DNA from: Polaribacter sp. ALD11
Lineage (GTDB): Bacteria; Bacteroidota; Bacteroidia; Flavobacteriales; Flavobacteriaceae
Assembly: GCF_002831685.1 (NCBI RefSeq)
Contig: NZ_CP025119.1
Coordinates: forward strand, 779,001 to 843,000
Direction: 5' to 3'
DNA length: 64,000 nucleotides
Each line of letters starts with the position of its first letter. The first letter of the stretch is position 1. Below the pieces are notes generated by a model. The model ran no database searches, was not told the DNA's origin, and saw only the letters and a list, made by a program, of their open reading frames with translations. The translations under genes and the position numbers were made by a program. Shown here one piece after another: positions 54,902 through 63,500 of this stretch.

Positions 54902-55070
54902 ATTTTAAGCGTCCTTTATTATTAAATTTTTTGATGAAACAAACTCTATTTCATAAGGTACTAATTTTTAATTTACCTGCTTTTGTATTTAATAATTTTT
55001 CACCTACTAAATTATAAACCACTATGGTTTTTAACTGTAAGCTAAAACATTTAAACTCAAAAAAGAATTC
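54902..55070 (-). pseudogene. Decayed T9SS type A C-terminal sorting domain remnant
   Basis: On the minus strand an out-of-context frame reads SLQLKTIVVYNLVGEKLL, then NTKAGKLKISTL, a TGA stop (54953-54951), and then NRVCFIKKFNNKGRLK in the same frame. This matches the usual T9SS sorting-domain line, VxxYNLLGxxV then IxxLxxGxYFIKxxxxxG, with one stop inside. The upstream 90 bases have stops and no recognisable domain, so only the tail of a secreted protein gene remains. The whole gap 54843-55160 holds nothing else that I can see. Confidence 0.6.
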
Positions 55071-55160
55071 CTAAAAAAAAAATTGTTCTCATCTGAATCT
55101 AATTTTCAAAAATAACTTTACTTACAAAGCAATAAAATACCTAGTAGGTAAAGTGAAAGA

Positions 55161-55562
55161 TTAAATCAACTCAAAAGCCTTGGCATAAGTATACCAATCA
55201 AAAATTGATTCTAAATTTAATTTTTGTTTTACTCGTTTTCTATGAGTTGAAACTGTAGAAGTTTCAATGAAAAGTATTTTAGCAATTTCATTTGATGTTT
55301 TACCCTTAATAACTAAAATAAAAACTTCCTTTTCTTTATCTGTCAAAGAGTTAAATCTATTTTTGTTTGTAATAACAAACTGTCTGTTTTTTTCTAACTC
55401 TTTAGAAAAAGAAATTAGTTTTGGTAAATCGTCAGGAGTAATATCGAAGAAAAAAAGGAAGTCTTTTATAAAACTGATGGGTAGTTTTATAACATTCTGT
55501 AATTTATTGTCATGCGGAACAATCTTAAGTTGTGTTTTATCTAATAATTTAATAACCCCCAT
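55161..55562 (-). CDS. LuxR-family transcriptional regulator without receiver domain
   Basis: The 133-residue protein has an unassigned N-terminal half and a C-terminal GerE/LuxR helix-turn-helix: LTDKEKEVFILVIKGKTSNE, IAKILFIETSTVSTHRKRVK, QKLNLESIFDWYTYAKAF. The recognition helix is STVSTHRKRV. It lacks a phospho-receiver domain. It is divergent from the sensor kinase gene, so cross-regulation is possible but unproved. Confidence 0.85.
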   Translation of the reverse strand: MGVIKLLDKTQLKIVPHDNKLQNVIKLPISFIKDFLFFFDITPDDLPKLISFSKELEKNRQFVITNKNRFNSLTDKEKEVFILVIKGKTSNEIAKILFIETSTVSTHRKRVKQKLNLESIFDWYTYAKAFELI

Positions 55563-55587
55563 TATATTTAGTGTTTTTAAAGCTTTT

Positions 55588-55595
55588 CAAATTTA
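55588..55595 (-). promoter_or_regulatory. Putative -7 element for the LuxR regulator gene
   Basis: TAAATTTG on the minus strand matches TAnnTTTG, about 25 bases before the ATG at 55562. No TTG is seen at the standard -33 distance. The divergent kinase gene begins at 55655, so the 92-base gap serves both. Confidence 0.4.
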
Positions 55596-55654
55596 ATTTG
55601 GTTAACTTAAAAAAAACCATACTTTAGTAGGGTCTTTTACAACCAATATTTGAA

Positions 55655-57475
55655 GTGAATCTTAAACTTTTAATCTTTTTATTTTTTTATTCAGCGCTTA
55701 TTTTCTCTCAAGAAGATTCAGAGTCAGTTTACAAGGAAATAAAAATATTTTATACGGATGGTGAAGATCAATATTCAATTACAGGTATTATAAAAAAGTA
55801 TCAAGAAGGTGAATTCTTTAAAGAAGAAAATCAGAAAATTTATAAAAAACTAGGTACTAAAACGTTGTGGCACCACTTCGCTTTAAAACCATCAAAAACG
55901 AGTATTGAAAGTAAATATTTCACTATTTCAAATACATATTTACCCTATGGAAAAATATATTTAAAAAAAGGAAATCAAATCGATTCTCTTTATAGTGTTT
56001 CTAACAATAAGGATTTTCCTCATGAAAATATTTTTTATAGGAATCCTGTTTGGAAAATTCCTATGGATTCAATATTACCTACAGACGTTTTTTTAAAAGT
56101 TAAAAATAGTAGTGGTAGAACTAGAGTAGCGTTCTATTTAGAAACAGAAAACGAATTTCTAAAACGTGTAGAAACAGAATATTTCTATTTTGGTTTGTTT
56201 ATTTCTTTTCTTATTTCTATGACGTTGGTTTTGGTCTTTTTTGCGGTTCTTAAAAAAGAATATGCTGTTTTATTTTATGCTCTTTACATTGTTACTGTTT
56301 TATTTGAATTTCTTGCAGGTAAAGGTTTAGGTGTGCAGTATTTTTGGTCAGATAGTACTTTTATTACGAACAATATTAGAAGTTTTAGTCAGACAGTTGG
56401 TGTATTCTGCATTGGTTCTTTTTATATGCAGTTTTATAAATTAAAAGCTTCTCAAACAATCTTAAAAGGAATCTTTAAATGGGGAACATTTTTAACAATC
56501 CCTATTATTTTATTATACGTTTATAAATACTTTTTTGGTGGATTAGTTTCTTTATATCTAGTTGTTTGGACAGTTTTAAAAATAATTATTTTTATTTGGG
56601 TTTTAAATCATTTGTATTTAACCATAAAAAAACAACTTCCTATTTATTTAGTAATTGCGTTTATCTTACCAATTCTTGCAGTAATTAACGGTCAGATCAT
56701 GAATCCTAATGTAGAAAATAGTTTAGCAATTAAGTTAAGCGGCCCGAATATATATTACATAATGCTGTCTTTAGAAATCTTATTATTTACAAGGTATATA
56801 TTTGGTTCTGTAATAGATACACAGCGAAAGTATTTTAAACTAAAAAAAATAAGTGACGAGTTAAAATATAATTTCCAAAATAAAACACTTGAAGTTCAAC
56901 AACAAGAACGCAACAAGTTAGTAAATAATGTACACGATACTTTTGGTGGTTACTTAGAGGCTTTAAAATTACGATTATTACAAAAAGCAGACAACACACC
57001 AGAAAAAATACAAGAAATTTTAGATGCTTTTTATAAAGATTATCGCTATCTATTGAACAGTTTACATGCGCCAAAAATTAATTCAGAAAATTTTATTACC
57101 AGTTTAATTGAATTTTGTGAGAAATTAGATGCACTAACAAGTCAAAAAATAAACTATAAATTTACTATTGATAATTTAGATTTACAGCAAGAAAAATGTG
57201 TTCATTTATATCGTATAATTTCAGAATTAACCACAAATGCAATTAAATATTCCGAAGCCACAGAAATAGATATTTCGATGAACCAAAACATAAAAGGGTT
57301 TGTTCTTTTAATGGTTTCAGATAATGGTATTGGTTTTAATCAAAACAAAATACAGAAGACTGGTTTTGGTTTAAATAGTGTGCAAGATAGAGTTGAACAA
57401 ATAAATGGTACTTTAGAAATCACCTCGAATAAAAACGGAACTTTGTTTAAAATAGAAACTCCTATAAATGATTAA
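55655..57475 (+). CDS. Sensor histidine kinase with 7TMR-DISM sensor region
   Basis: The 606-residue protein has a signal peptide, a periplasmic 7TMR-DISMED2-like domain (LGTKTLWHHFALKPSKTSIE), seven transmembrane helices (about residues 175-395, FLISMTLVLVFFAVLKKEY onward), a HisKA_3-type dimerisation helix with His427 (LVNNVHDTFGGYLEALKLRL) and an HATPase domain (ELTTNAIKYSE, VSDNGIGFNQ, TGFGLNSVQDRV). This is the NarX/DesK class. The start is a GTG at 55655. Its last 8 bases overlap the response regulator gene, so the two form a pair. Confidence 0.9.
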   Translation: MNLKLLIFLFFYSALIFSQEDSESVYKEIKIFYTDGEDQYSITGIIKKYQEGEFFKEENQKIYKKLGTKTLWHHFALKPSKTSIESKYFTISNTYLPYGKIYLKKGNQIDSLYSVSNNKDFPHENIFYRNPVWKIPMDSILPTDVFLKVKNSSGRTRVAFYLETENEFLKRVETEYFYFGLFISFLISMTLVLVFFAVLKKEYAVLFYALYIVTVLFEFLAGKGLGVQYFWSDSTFITNNIRSFSQTVGVFCIGSFYMQFYKLKASQTILKGIFKWGTFLTIPIILLYVYKYFFGGLVSLYLVVWTVLKIIIFIWVLNHLYLTIKKQLPIYLVIAFILPILAVINGQIMNPNVENSLAIKLSGPNIYYIMLSLEILLFTRYIFGSVIDTQRKYFKLKKISDELKYNFQNKTLEVQQQERNKLVNNVHDTFGGYLEALKLRLLQKADNTPEKIQEILDAFYKDYRYLLNSLHAPKINSENFITSLIEFCEKLDALTSQKINYKFTIDNLDLQQEKCVHLYRIISELTTNAIKYSEATEIDISMNQNIKGFVLLMVSDNGIGFNQNKIQKTGFGLNSVQDRVEQINGTLEITSNKNGTLFKIETPIND

Positions 57476-58094
57476 AAAGCCACTAAGAATTGTTGTTTCA
57501 GATGATAATCGTTTTTTTTGTGATGCCTTAAAAGACAGCCTAAACATTCATGAAGAATTGAATGTTATAGAAACATTTACAACATTAAAAAAACTCATAG
57601 AGTTTACGAGTTCCCATAATTTAGATGTTTTAATTTTAGATGTAAATTTTAACGGACAATGCTCTTTAGATTATATTGAAAAAATAAAGCCAGTACATAA
57701 AAACTTTAAAATTATTGCATTAACAACAATGAATAACAACTTCATAAAAGAAAAGGCAATAAATAATGGTGTAGACTTTTTTGTAGGAAAAGATGGAAAC
57801 CTAGAAAGTTTTAAAGAAGTTATCCTAAATTGTTATGTTGAAGAACCAGTAAAGAACAATAAAATTTATTCAAAAATAAATATTGATAATTATACATTTA
57901 CAAAACGTAAATTAGAAATTTTACAAGCTTTGTATTTTCATTCTGATAAAAATGAAAAAGAACTTTCTGCAATATTAAATATTACAGAAAGTTCTTTAAA
58001 ATCTCATAAGAGAGATTTATTTGAAATTACACACACTAAAAGTACTCCAGAACTCATAAAATTCGGAATTCAAAAAGGTTTAATTGTAGCTTAA
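57468..58094 (+). CDS. NarL-type response regulator
   Basis: The 208-residue protein has a receiver domain (VVSDDNRFFCD acid pocket; phospho-acceptor Asp58 in LILDVNFNG; Thr/Lys switch region ALTTMNN and FVGKDG) and a C-terminal LuxR-like helix-turn-helix (KRKLEILQALYFHSDKNEKE, SSLKSHKRDLFE). The turn sequence SLKSHKRDL fits DNA binding, but the HTH is less typical than usual. It is the partner of the sensor kinase, overlapping it by 8 bases. Its 3' end overlaps convergent bcp by 4 bases. Confidence 0.88.
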   Translation: MIKKPLRIVVSDDNRFFCDALKDSLNIHEELNVIETFTTLKKLIEFTSSHNLDVLILDVNFNGQCSLDYIEKIKPVHKNFKIIALTTMNNNFIKEKAINNGVDFFVGKDGNLESFKEVILNCYVEEPVKNNKIYSKINIDNYTFTKRKLEILQALYFHSDKNEKELSAILNITESSLKSHKRDLFEITHTKSTPELIKFGIQKGLIVA

Positions 58095-58543
58095 TCTAAT
58101 ATCTGAGCTGCGTGTGCTTTCGTTTTTACTTTAGAAATTACCTCTTCAATAATTCCTTTTTCATCAATTACAAAAGTAGTTCTGTGAATACCATCATACT
58201 CTTTTCCCATAAACTTCTTTGGCCCCCAAACATTAAAAGCTTCTATTACAGCTTTGTCTTCGTCTGCTAAAAGCGGAAAAGGTAATTCGTGTTTATTAAT
58301 CCAGTTTTGTTGTCTTTTAGCAGAATCTGCACTTACTCCTAAAACGTCATATCCTTTTTCTAAAAAAGATTGATAATTGTCACGTAAATCACATGCTTCA
58401 TTTGTGCAACCAGGCGTACTTGCTTTTGGATAGAAGAATAAAACTAATTTCTTACCAGAATAATCGCCTAATTTAACTGTATTTCCTGCATTGTCTTTTG
58501 CCTCAAATTGCGGAGCTTTATCTCCTATTTTTAATGATGTCAT
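58091..58543 (-). CDS. bcp: Thioredoxin-dependent thiol peroxidase (Bcp/PrxQ)
   Basis: The enzyme reduces hydrogen peroxide and organic peroxides with thioredoxin. The 150-residue protein has the peroxiredoxin start LKIGDKAPQFEAKDNAG, the active-site loop YPKASTPGCTNEACDLRDNY with peroxidatic Cys46 and resolving Cys51, VLGVSADSAKRQQNW and a HRTTFVIDEKG strand. The Cx4C spacing is that of the BCP/PrxQ subgroup. It overlaps the response regulator 3' end by 4 bases and is divergent from nth. Confidence 0.95.
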   Translation of the reverse strand: MTSLKIGDKAPQFEAKDNAGNTVKLGDYSGKKLVLFFYPKASTPGCTNEACDLRDNYQSFLEKGYDVLGVSADSAKRQQNWINKHELPFPLLADEDKAVIEAFNVWGPKKFMGKEYDGIHRTTFVIDEKGIIEEVISKVKTKAHAAQILD

Positions 58544-58668
58544 GACTATTCGTTTAAAAGTTTATAAAACGGAAAGTTAAAAAAGTTAAAATGATACTAA
58601 AAACTTTTTAGTAAATAATGTGTAAAACTATAGAAACTTTTAACTTTACAACTTTATAACTCATTCAT

Positions 58669-59331
58669 ATGAACAAACAAGAAAAAGTGCAATTTGTAAT
58701 AGATACACTTGAAGAAAAATATCCAGAAATTCCTATTCCATTAGATCATAAAGATCCTTATACCTTGTTAATTGCTGTTTTATTATCTGCGCAATGTACA
58801 GATGTTCGTGTAAATAAAATTACACCTCTTTTGTTCGCTAAAGCAGATAATCCTTTTGATATGATTAAAATGTCTGTGGAAGAAATTAAGGCCATAATTC
58901 GTCCTTGCGGTTTATCTCCAATGAAATCGAAAGGTATTTACGGTTTGTCTAAAATTCTGATTGAAAAATATAACGGAGAAGTACCACAAAGTTTTGAAGG
59001 GCTAGAAGAACTGCCTGCTGTTGGCCATAAAACAGCCGGTGTAGTTATGAGTCAGGCTTTTGGTGTACCAGCTTTCCCTATAGACACTCATATATTACGT
59101 TTAATGTATCGTTGGAATTTATCGAACGGAAAAAGCGTTGTGCAAACCGAAAAAGATGCTAAAAGATTGTTCCCAAAAGAATTATGGAACGATTTACACT
59201 TACAAATTATTTGGTACGGTAGAGAATATTCACCTGCAAGAGGTTGGAATTTAGAAAATGACCTTATTACCAAAACAATTGGTAGAAAAACGGTTTTAGA
59301 TGACTATTATAAAACAAAAAAAACACCTTAG
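58669..59331 (+). CDS. nth: Endonuclease III without iron-sulfur cysteines
   Basis: The base-excision-repair glycosylase/AP lyase removes oxidised pyrimidines. The 220-residue protein has the DHKDPYTLLIAVLLSAQCTD region, the helix-hairpin-helix LPAVGHKTAGVVMSQAF with catalytic Lys121, and catalytic Asp139 in PIDTHILRL. The usual C-terminal [4Fe-4S] motif (Cx6Cx2Cx5C) is missing: IIWYGREYSPARGWNLEND runs through that region with no Cys. The catalytic residues are intact, so it may still work without the cluster. The stop lies inside the following terminator stem. Confidence 0.9.
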   Translation: MNKQEKVQFVIDTLEEKYPEIPIPLDHKDPYTLLIAVLLSAQCTDVRVNKITPLLFAKADNPFDMIKMSVEEIKAIIRPCGLSPMKSKGIYGLSKILIEKYNGEVPQSFEGLEELPAVGHKTAGVVMSQAFGVPAFPIDTHILRLMYRWNLSNGKSVVQTEKDAKRLFPKELWNDLHLQIIWYGREYSPARGWNLENDLITKTIGRKTVLDDYYKTKKTP

Positions 59332-59347
59332 TAAGGTGTTTTTTTTG
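59316..59347. terminator. Bidirectional terminator, nth / NAD(P)-binding protein
   Basis: AAAAACACCT and AGGTGTTTTT flank a short TAGTA loop with A and T runs; the nth stop codon is inside it. It sits between convergent genes. Confidence 0.8.
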
Positions 59348-59365
59348 TTTGTAAAAGATAATTTT

Positions 59366-59989
59366 CTAACTAGGAATTGCCTTCCCAATTAAAGTTTCGC
59401 CTTTTATTATTTCAAAAGTATTATTAATTGCTGCGGAATCATGTAAAGCATGTACTAAAGTTTGTGCAACGTCATCTCTACTAATTTCGCCAGATTTATT
59501 TAATTTACTGCTCAATTCAATTTTACCATTTCCTTTCTCGTCTGTTAAAGCACCTGGTCTTACAATAGAATATGTTAGGCTACTTGCTTTTAAATAGATA
59601 TCTGCATTTTGCTTTGCCTTTAAATAATCTTTAAGTTCTTCTAAACTTTCTGGGTTATCTGCTCCCATAGAACTTAGCATTACAAATTTTCTAACGTTCG
59701 ATTTTCTCCCAGCATCTATCAACTTTTTTGCTCCTTCTTGATCTACTGCTTCCACATTTTTTCCACCAGAACCTGCAGCAAATATTATTTTATCGATGTT
59801 TTCTGTTGTATGTGAAACATCTTTTTCTAAATCGGCTAAAACAGTTGTTATGTTTTTATCTTCAAATTGCTTTTTCTGACTTTCTTTACGAACCATAGCA
59901 ACCGGGTTAAAATATTGTGATGTTGCTAATAAATCTACGATCTTTTTTCCTGTGGTACCATTTGCACCTGCTACTAATATATTTTCCAT
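59366..59989 (-). CDS. NAD(P)-binding atypical SDR-family protein
   Basis: The 207-residue protein has a Rossmann N-terminus with the glycine-rich ILVAGANGTTGKKIVDLL motif, VRKESQKKQFEDK at the NADP-site turn, DKIIFAAGSGGKNVEAVD and the FVMLSSMGADNPESLE strand. No YxxxK catalytic pair is present. It looks like the NAD(P)H-binding (NmrA/YwnB-like) group, often redox sensors or reductases of unknown substrate. The start is the ATG at 59989. Confidence 0.85.
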   Translation of the reverse strand: MENILVAGANGTTGKKIVDLLATSQYFNPVAMVRKESQKKQFEDKNITTVLADLEKDVSHTTENIDKIIFAAGSGGKNVEAVDQEGAKKLIDAGRKSNVRKFVMLSSMGADNPESLEELKDYLKAKQNADIYLKASSLTYSIVRPGALTDEKGNGKIELSSKLNKSGEISRDDVAQTLVHALHDSAAINNTFEIIKGETLIGKAIPS

Positions 59990-60053
59990 GACTGCAAGGT
60001 CTAAAGAAAAGCAATTATTTTTTACCTCATATAAAATAAAAAATGATGCATAT

Positions 60054-60088
60054 AAAAAAAAGCTTCAACATTTGTTGAAGCTTTTTCC
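60054..60088 (-). terminator. Intrinsic terminator after a 46-residue gene
   Basis: AAAAAGCTTCAACA and TGTTGAAGCTTTTT pair around a short loop; on the minus strand a T run follows. It stands just past the stop of the small gene at 60093. Confidence 0.82.
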
Positions 60089-60092
60089 TCTC

Positions 60093-60233
60093 TTAATTCA
60101 AATTCAATTCAATGAAATCATTTGATTTGGTTTTTACAAAAGTTAACGATTTGGAAAAATTAATCAAAAATTGAACTGTTTCATGTGTAGGTTGCATCTG
60201 CATATCAGAAGGCTTTTTAGAGTAAAGTTGCAT
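60093..60233 (-). CDS. Small conserved-looking protein of 46 residues
   Basis: This short frame starts at an ATG at 60233 (a second ATG at 60236 adds one Met) and reads MQLYSKKPSDMQMQPTHETV, then QFLINFSKSLTFVKTKSNDF, ending IELNLN. It is flanked by its own terminator, which supports a real gene. It has no signal peptide or membrane helix and no family that I can name; from memory, similar MQLYSKK-type small proteins occur in other flavobacteria. Not testable here. Confidence 0.65.
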   Translation of the reverse strand: MQLYSKKPSDMQMQPTHETVQFLINFSKSLTFVKTKSNDFIELNLN

Positions 60234-60320
60234 CATATATATTATTTTTCTGTTATTTTATATATAGATAACGCTACCTTTTTTACTTTATTATGTTGTT
60301 CTTCAATAAATTAAAAAAAA

Positions 60321-60348
60321 AAAAACGAATTGCTTAATGCAATTCGTT
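60321..60348 (-). terminator. Intrinsic terminator after the 59-residue gene
   Basis: AAACGAATTGC pairs with GCAATTCGTTT around TTAAT (60333-60337). On the minus strand it is followed by a long T run (A run at 60312-60324 on the plus strand), about 25 bases past the stop at 60374. Confidence 0.82.
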
Positions 60349-60373
60349 TATAAATTTAATTAAATGTTTATTA

Positions 60374-60553
60374 TTAAAATCCACTTCCTACAGGTTCTGG
60401 TGTAGATGGAGAACTTGCTTGCGCTTTCTGTGGGTTTAAAATAAGATACGTACCTAATGCAGTTAAAGCCGCATATTTACCATAATTTCCTATTTTTTTA
60501 AGTGCATCTTTTCTTGTGATATCCTCTTGTTTATCTTCTATACTTTTCTTCAT
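60374..60553 (-). CDS. Small exported-looking protein of 59 residues with C-terminal GSGF
   Basis: The frame reads MKKSIEDKQEDITRKDALKK, then IGNYGKYAALTALGTYLILN and PQKAQASSPSTPEPVGSGF. The pattern is a charged N-terminus with TRKDALKK, a hydrophobic stretch YAALTALGTYLIL, a possible signal-peptidase site after AQA, and a short mature tail of about 13 residues rich in Ser, Pro and Gly. It could be a Sec- or RK-type Tat-exported peptide. It starts 18 bases after the stop of the large T9SS-sorted gene and is followed by a terminator, so it is the last gene of that operon. Confidence 0.7.
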   Translation of the reverse strand: MKKSIEDKQEDITRKDALKKIGNYGKYAALTALGTYLILNPQKAQASSPSTPEPVGSGF

Positions 60554-60571
60554 TTCTGTCTGAGATATGTA

Positions 60572-63500
60572 TTATTTTATAATAATTTTTTTTGTGATTT
60601 CATTTTGCGTTTTAGATTTTAGTTTTACTATGTAAAATCCTTTTGCGAATCCATTTAGATCTATTCCTACTTTTGTGTCTTGTAAATTTTTAGTGAATAC
60701 TTGTTTTCCTAGAAGGTTATATATTTCTAATCTTGTATTCTTAGAATTTAAGCCATTCACTTTTAAAATATTTTCTGCAGCAACAAATACAGTTGTATTT
60801 AAGAGGTTATCATTTACAATGCCTAAAGACTTCGTTAAATCTTTAGTTGTAGTATGTAGATAAAAACGCTCTTTTTTATCACTAGTTGTAACTTCTGTAG
60901 TATAGCCTTTTGAAGCAGTATCTAATCGATAAAATTTATGTTCCTTTTTATCCTCTAAAAACACTTTGTAATCTGCTGGTAATTGAGAAATAGTTGCTTT
61001 TAAAGTAACCTCAACCGTATTTTTAACTTCTAAACCAATAGGAATTACCATCTCTTCATAATTTGACGTAGGTAGTACTTGTAAAGCCAAATCGATATCT
61101 AAGTCTGAGGTATCTTCTACTAATTTAGTAAACAATCTAATAGCACTTTTACTTGTTAATCCTCCAGAGAATTGACCCGCATCATAACCTTCATCTAAAC
61201 CTTTGGTTGAATTTTCAAGGTACTTAATTTGACTCTTTTTAACAACATCGTCTTTTCTTGCTTCTAATTCTATCACAAAAGAACTCGAAGAAGATTTAAA
61301 GAAAACCGCCGTTTCATGACTACGCATTGTTGGATCTATTTTAAATATATCTCCATTATTTTTTGCGTTTATAAAAAATCCTTGACCAGGAGACACAAAG
61401 GTTGTAGTTGTATTTGCTTGATTTACTACTGTATAATCTTCGGTAGCATTGTTCCATAAATACAAAGATTTAAATCCTGGTTGAAAAACAGCGTCATTGT
61501 TATCTAACATATTATTGGTTGCATTACCCGAAACATTTATAGGTAAAAATGCTAAATAAGGATTTCCTACTAAATTCCAACCAGTGGTATTTTTAGAAAG
61601 CACTTTATGAACAGGACTCGCAGTAGCAGATCCTTCTAATTGCAACTCACTTGTATCACTTAATAAAACACTGTATGCATCACCAAAATTAAAATCCCCA
61701 GAACTAGTTGTTCCATCTTGATAATAAGTCCAATCAGTATTTCCATCATTGTAAAAGCCAATTCCTCTATTATTACCTTGACCAGATTCCAATGCATTAT
61801 TACTAGCAAAAATATCTTTATTTTGGGTTAAGGGTGCTGCGACAACATGCCATTTTTTATCTCCAAGAACGTCTCGTTTAAATGCTATTTTTCCAATAGG
61901 GTCTGTTTGTGTAATTAAAGTACTACTACTTGTGCTGCTAGAGTTAAATTCTAAAACACCTTCAATAGTTATGCTACCTGCAACAGCACTAGTTACATCA
62001 TTTATAATTACAGTTTTGCCTGCAGGAATAGTAACTCTACTTGTTTTAGTTGGTACGGTACCATCTCCCCAAATTGTAGGATCATTCCAAGCAAGTGTTG
62101 TTCCTGTACCAGTAACTTCTGTATTTGTTAAATAAGAGAAAATTCTTGGTTGACCTGCTTTACTTTCATCTTTATAAATTACATAAGGAATGTTATTATT
62201 ATCTAAAGTAATATTTAAATTATTTGCCCCACCAAAAGTAAAGTTTGAAATACCTAACAAATTCCATGTTGAGTTTGCAGCATCAAATTTTCTTACAGAT
62301 GTTTCATTATTATTCTCTTTATAAACAACATAAGGTATATCTGCAGTATCTAAATCAAAACTTAGTCCCTTTATATTTATTGGTAAATCCACAACATTAA
62401 TATCATCCCAACCATCACTTGTAGCATTTATTTTTTTAATGACCACTTTGTTATCTTCTAAATAAGAAATATAGGGTACATTATTACTATCTAATTTCAT
62501 AGTAACTGGGTTTTCAGAAGGATCAAAACTACTTATTCGTAAAGCAGTACCTAAAATTTCTAATGATACTCCATTAAACTTAAATAAAGAATATTCTTCA
62601 TCTTCATAGGACCAAGTTCCAACATAAAGGCTATCATTACTATCATTTAAAATAGTAACTACAGGAGATGTAAGCGTATTGTCTAAAGTTGTCCAAATAG
62701 TACCATTATACTTTTGTATGTTAGTAGAAATAATAGGAGGGCCAGAACTGAAATCATAGGTTGTACTAGCAAAATAAATATTATTATTGTTGTCAACAGA
62801 AAACATTCCATTACCACCACTACCTACTTCTTCTGTTGGTGTAGCTGCAACCCAGTTTGTTCCATCAAATTTCAATAATTTAAATACAGGAAAATCACTT
62901 GGAGGACCTTGATTGTTAAAATCTGGTGCATTTTCTAAATAATTAAAAAAGACATAAGGTACATTATTCCGATCTACAAAAACACCTGATTCTTCTTCAA
63001 GGAACCTTGCAAATCCAGTTGTTTCAAAATTTGGTATGCCTACAGAAATCCATTCTGTACCATCAAATTTTGCTACTGTAATTTTATTGTTATCTAAATA
63101 ACTTATATAAGGCACACCGTTTGGGCTTATAGCTGAGTTTAGAACTTCTACTTCATTGCTAAAGGAAAAATCTGTAGAAGTATCTGCACTAACATTGGTC
63201 CAATTCGCATAAGGAGTTTTACTAAACTTATAAACTGAAGTTTTGCCTTTATTAAATTCGCTATCTTGATACGCGATAAAAAGATTGCCATTACTGTCTA
63301 CCGCTATTTGTTGCCCGTACGCAAAATCATTAACAGCGTTCGGTAATGTTGGATTGATAAAACTCCAACTCGGGTTTGTAGGATCATTATAAACTATATT
63401 TGTTTTACTATTCCCGTTGTCTCTATAGACTTCATAAAGCACATTGTCATTTCCTATAACTAAATCTATTTGATCAACATTCTCTCCATAATTACTTCCG

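Noticed and set aside
54843..55160. Gap upstream of the YwqK gene as a long regulatory leader
   Set aside because: The central part reads as a decayed T9SS sorting domain on the minus strand, a simpler account of the sequence.
60054..60088. Hairpins around 60.1 and 60.3 kb as CRISPR-like repeats
   Set aside because: They are two unrelated single hairpins with T runs after short genes, not evenly spaced repeats with spacers.
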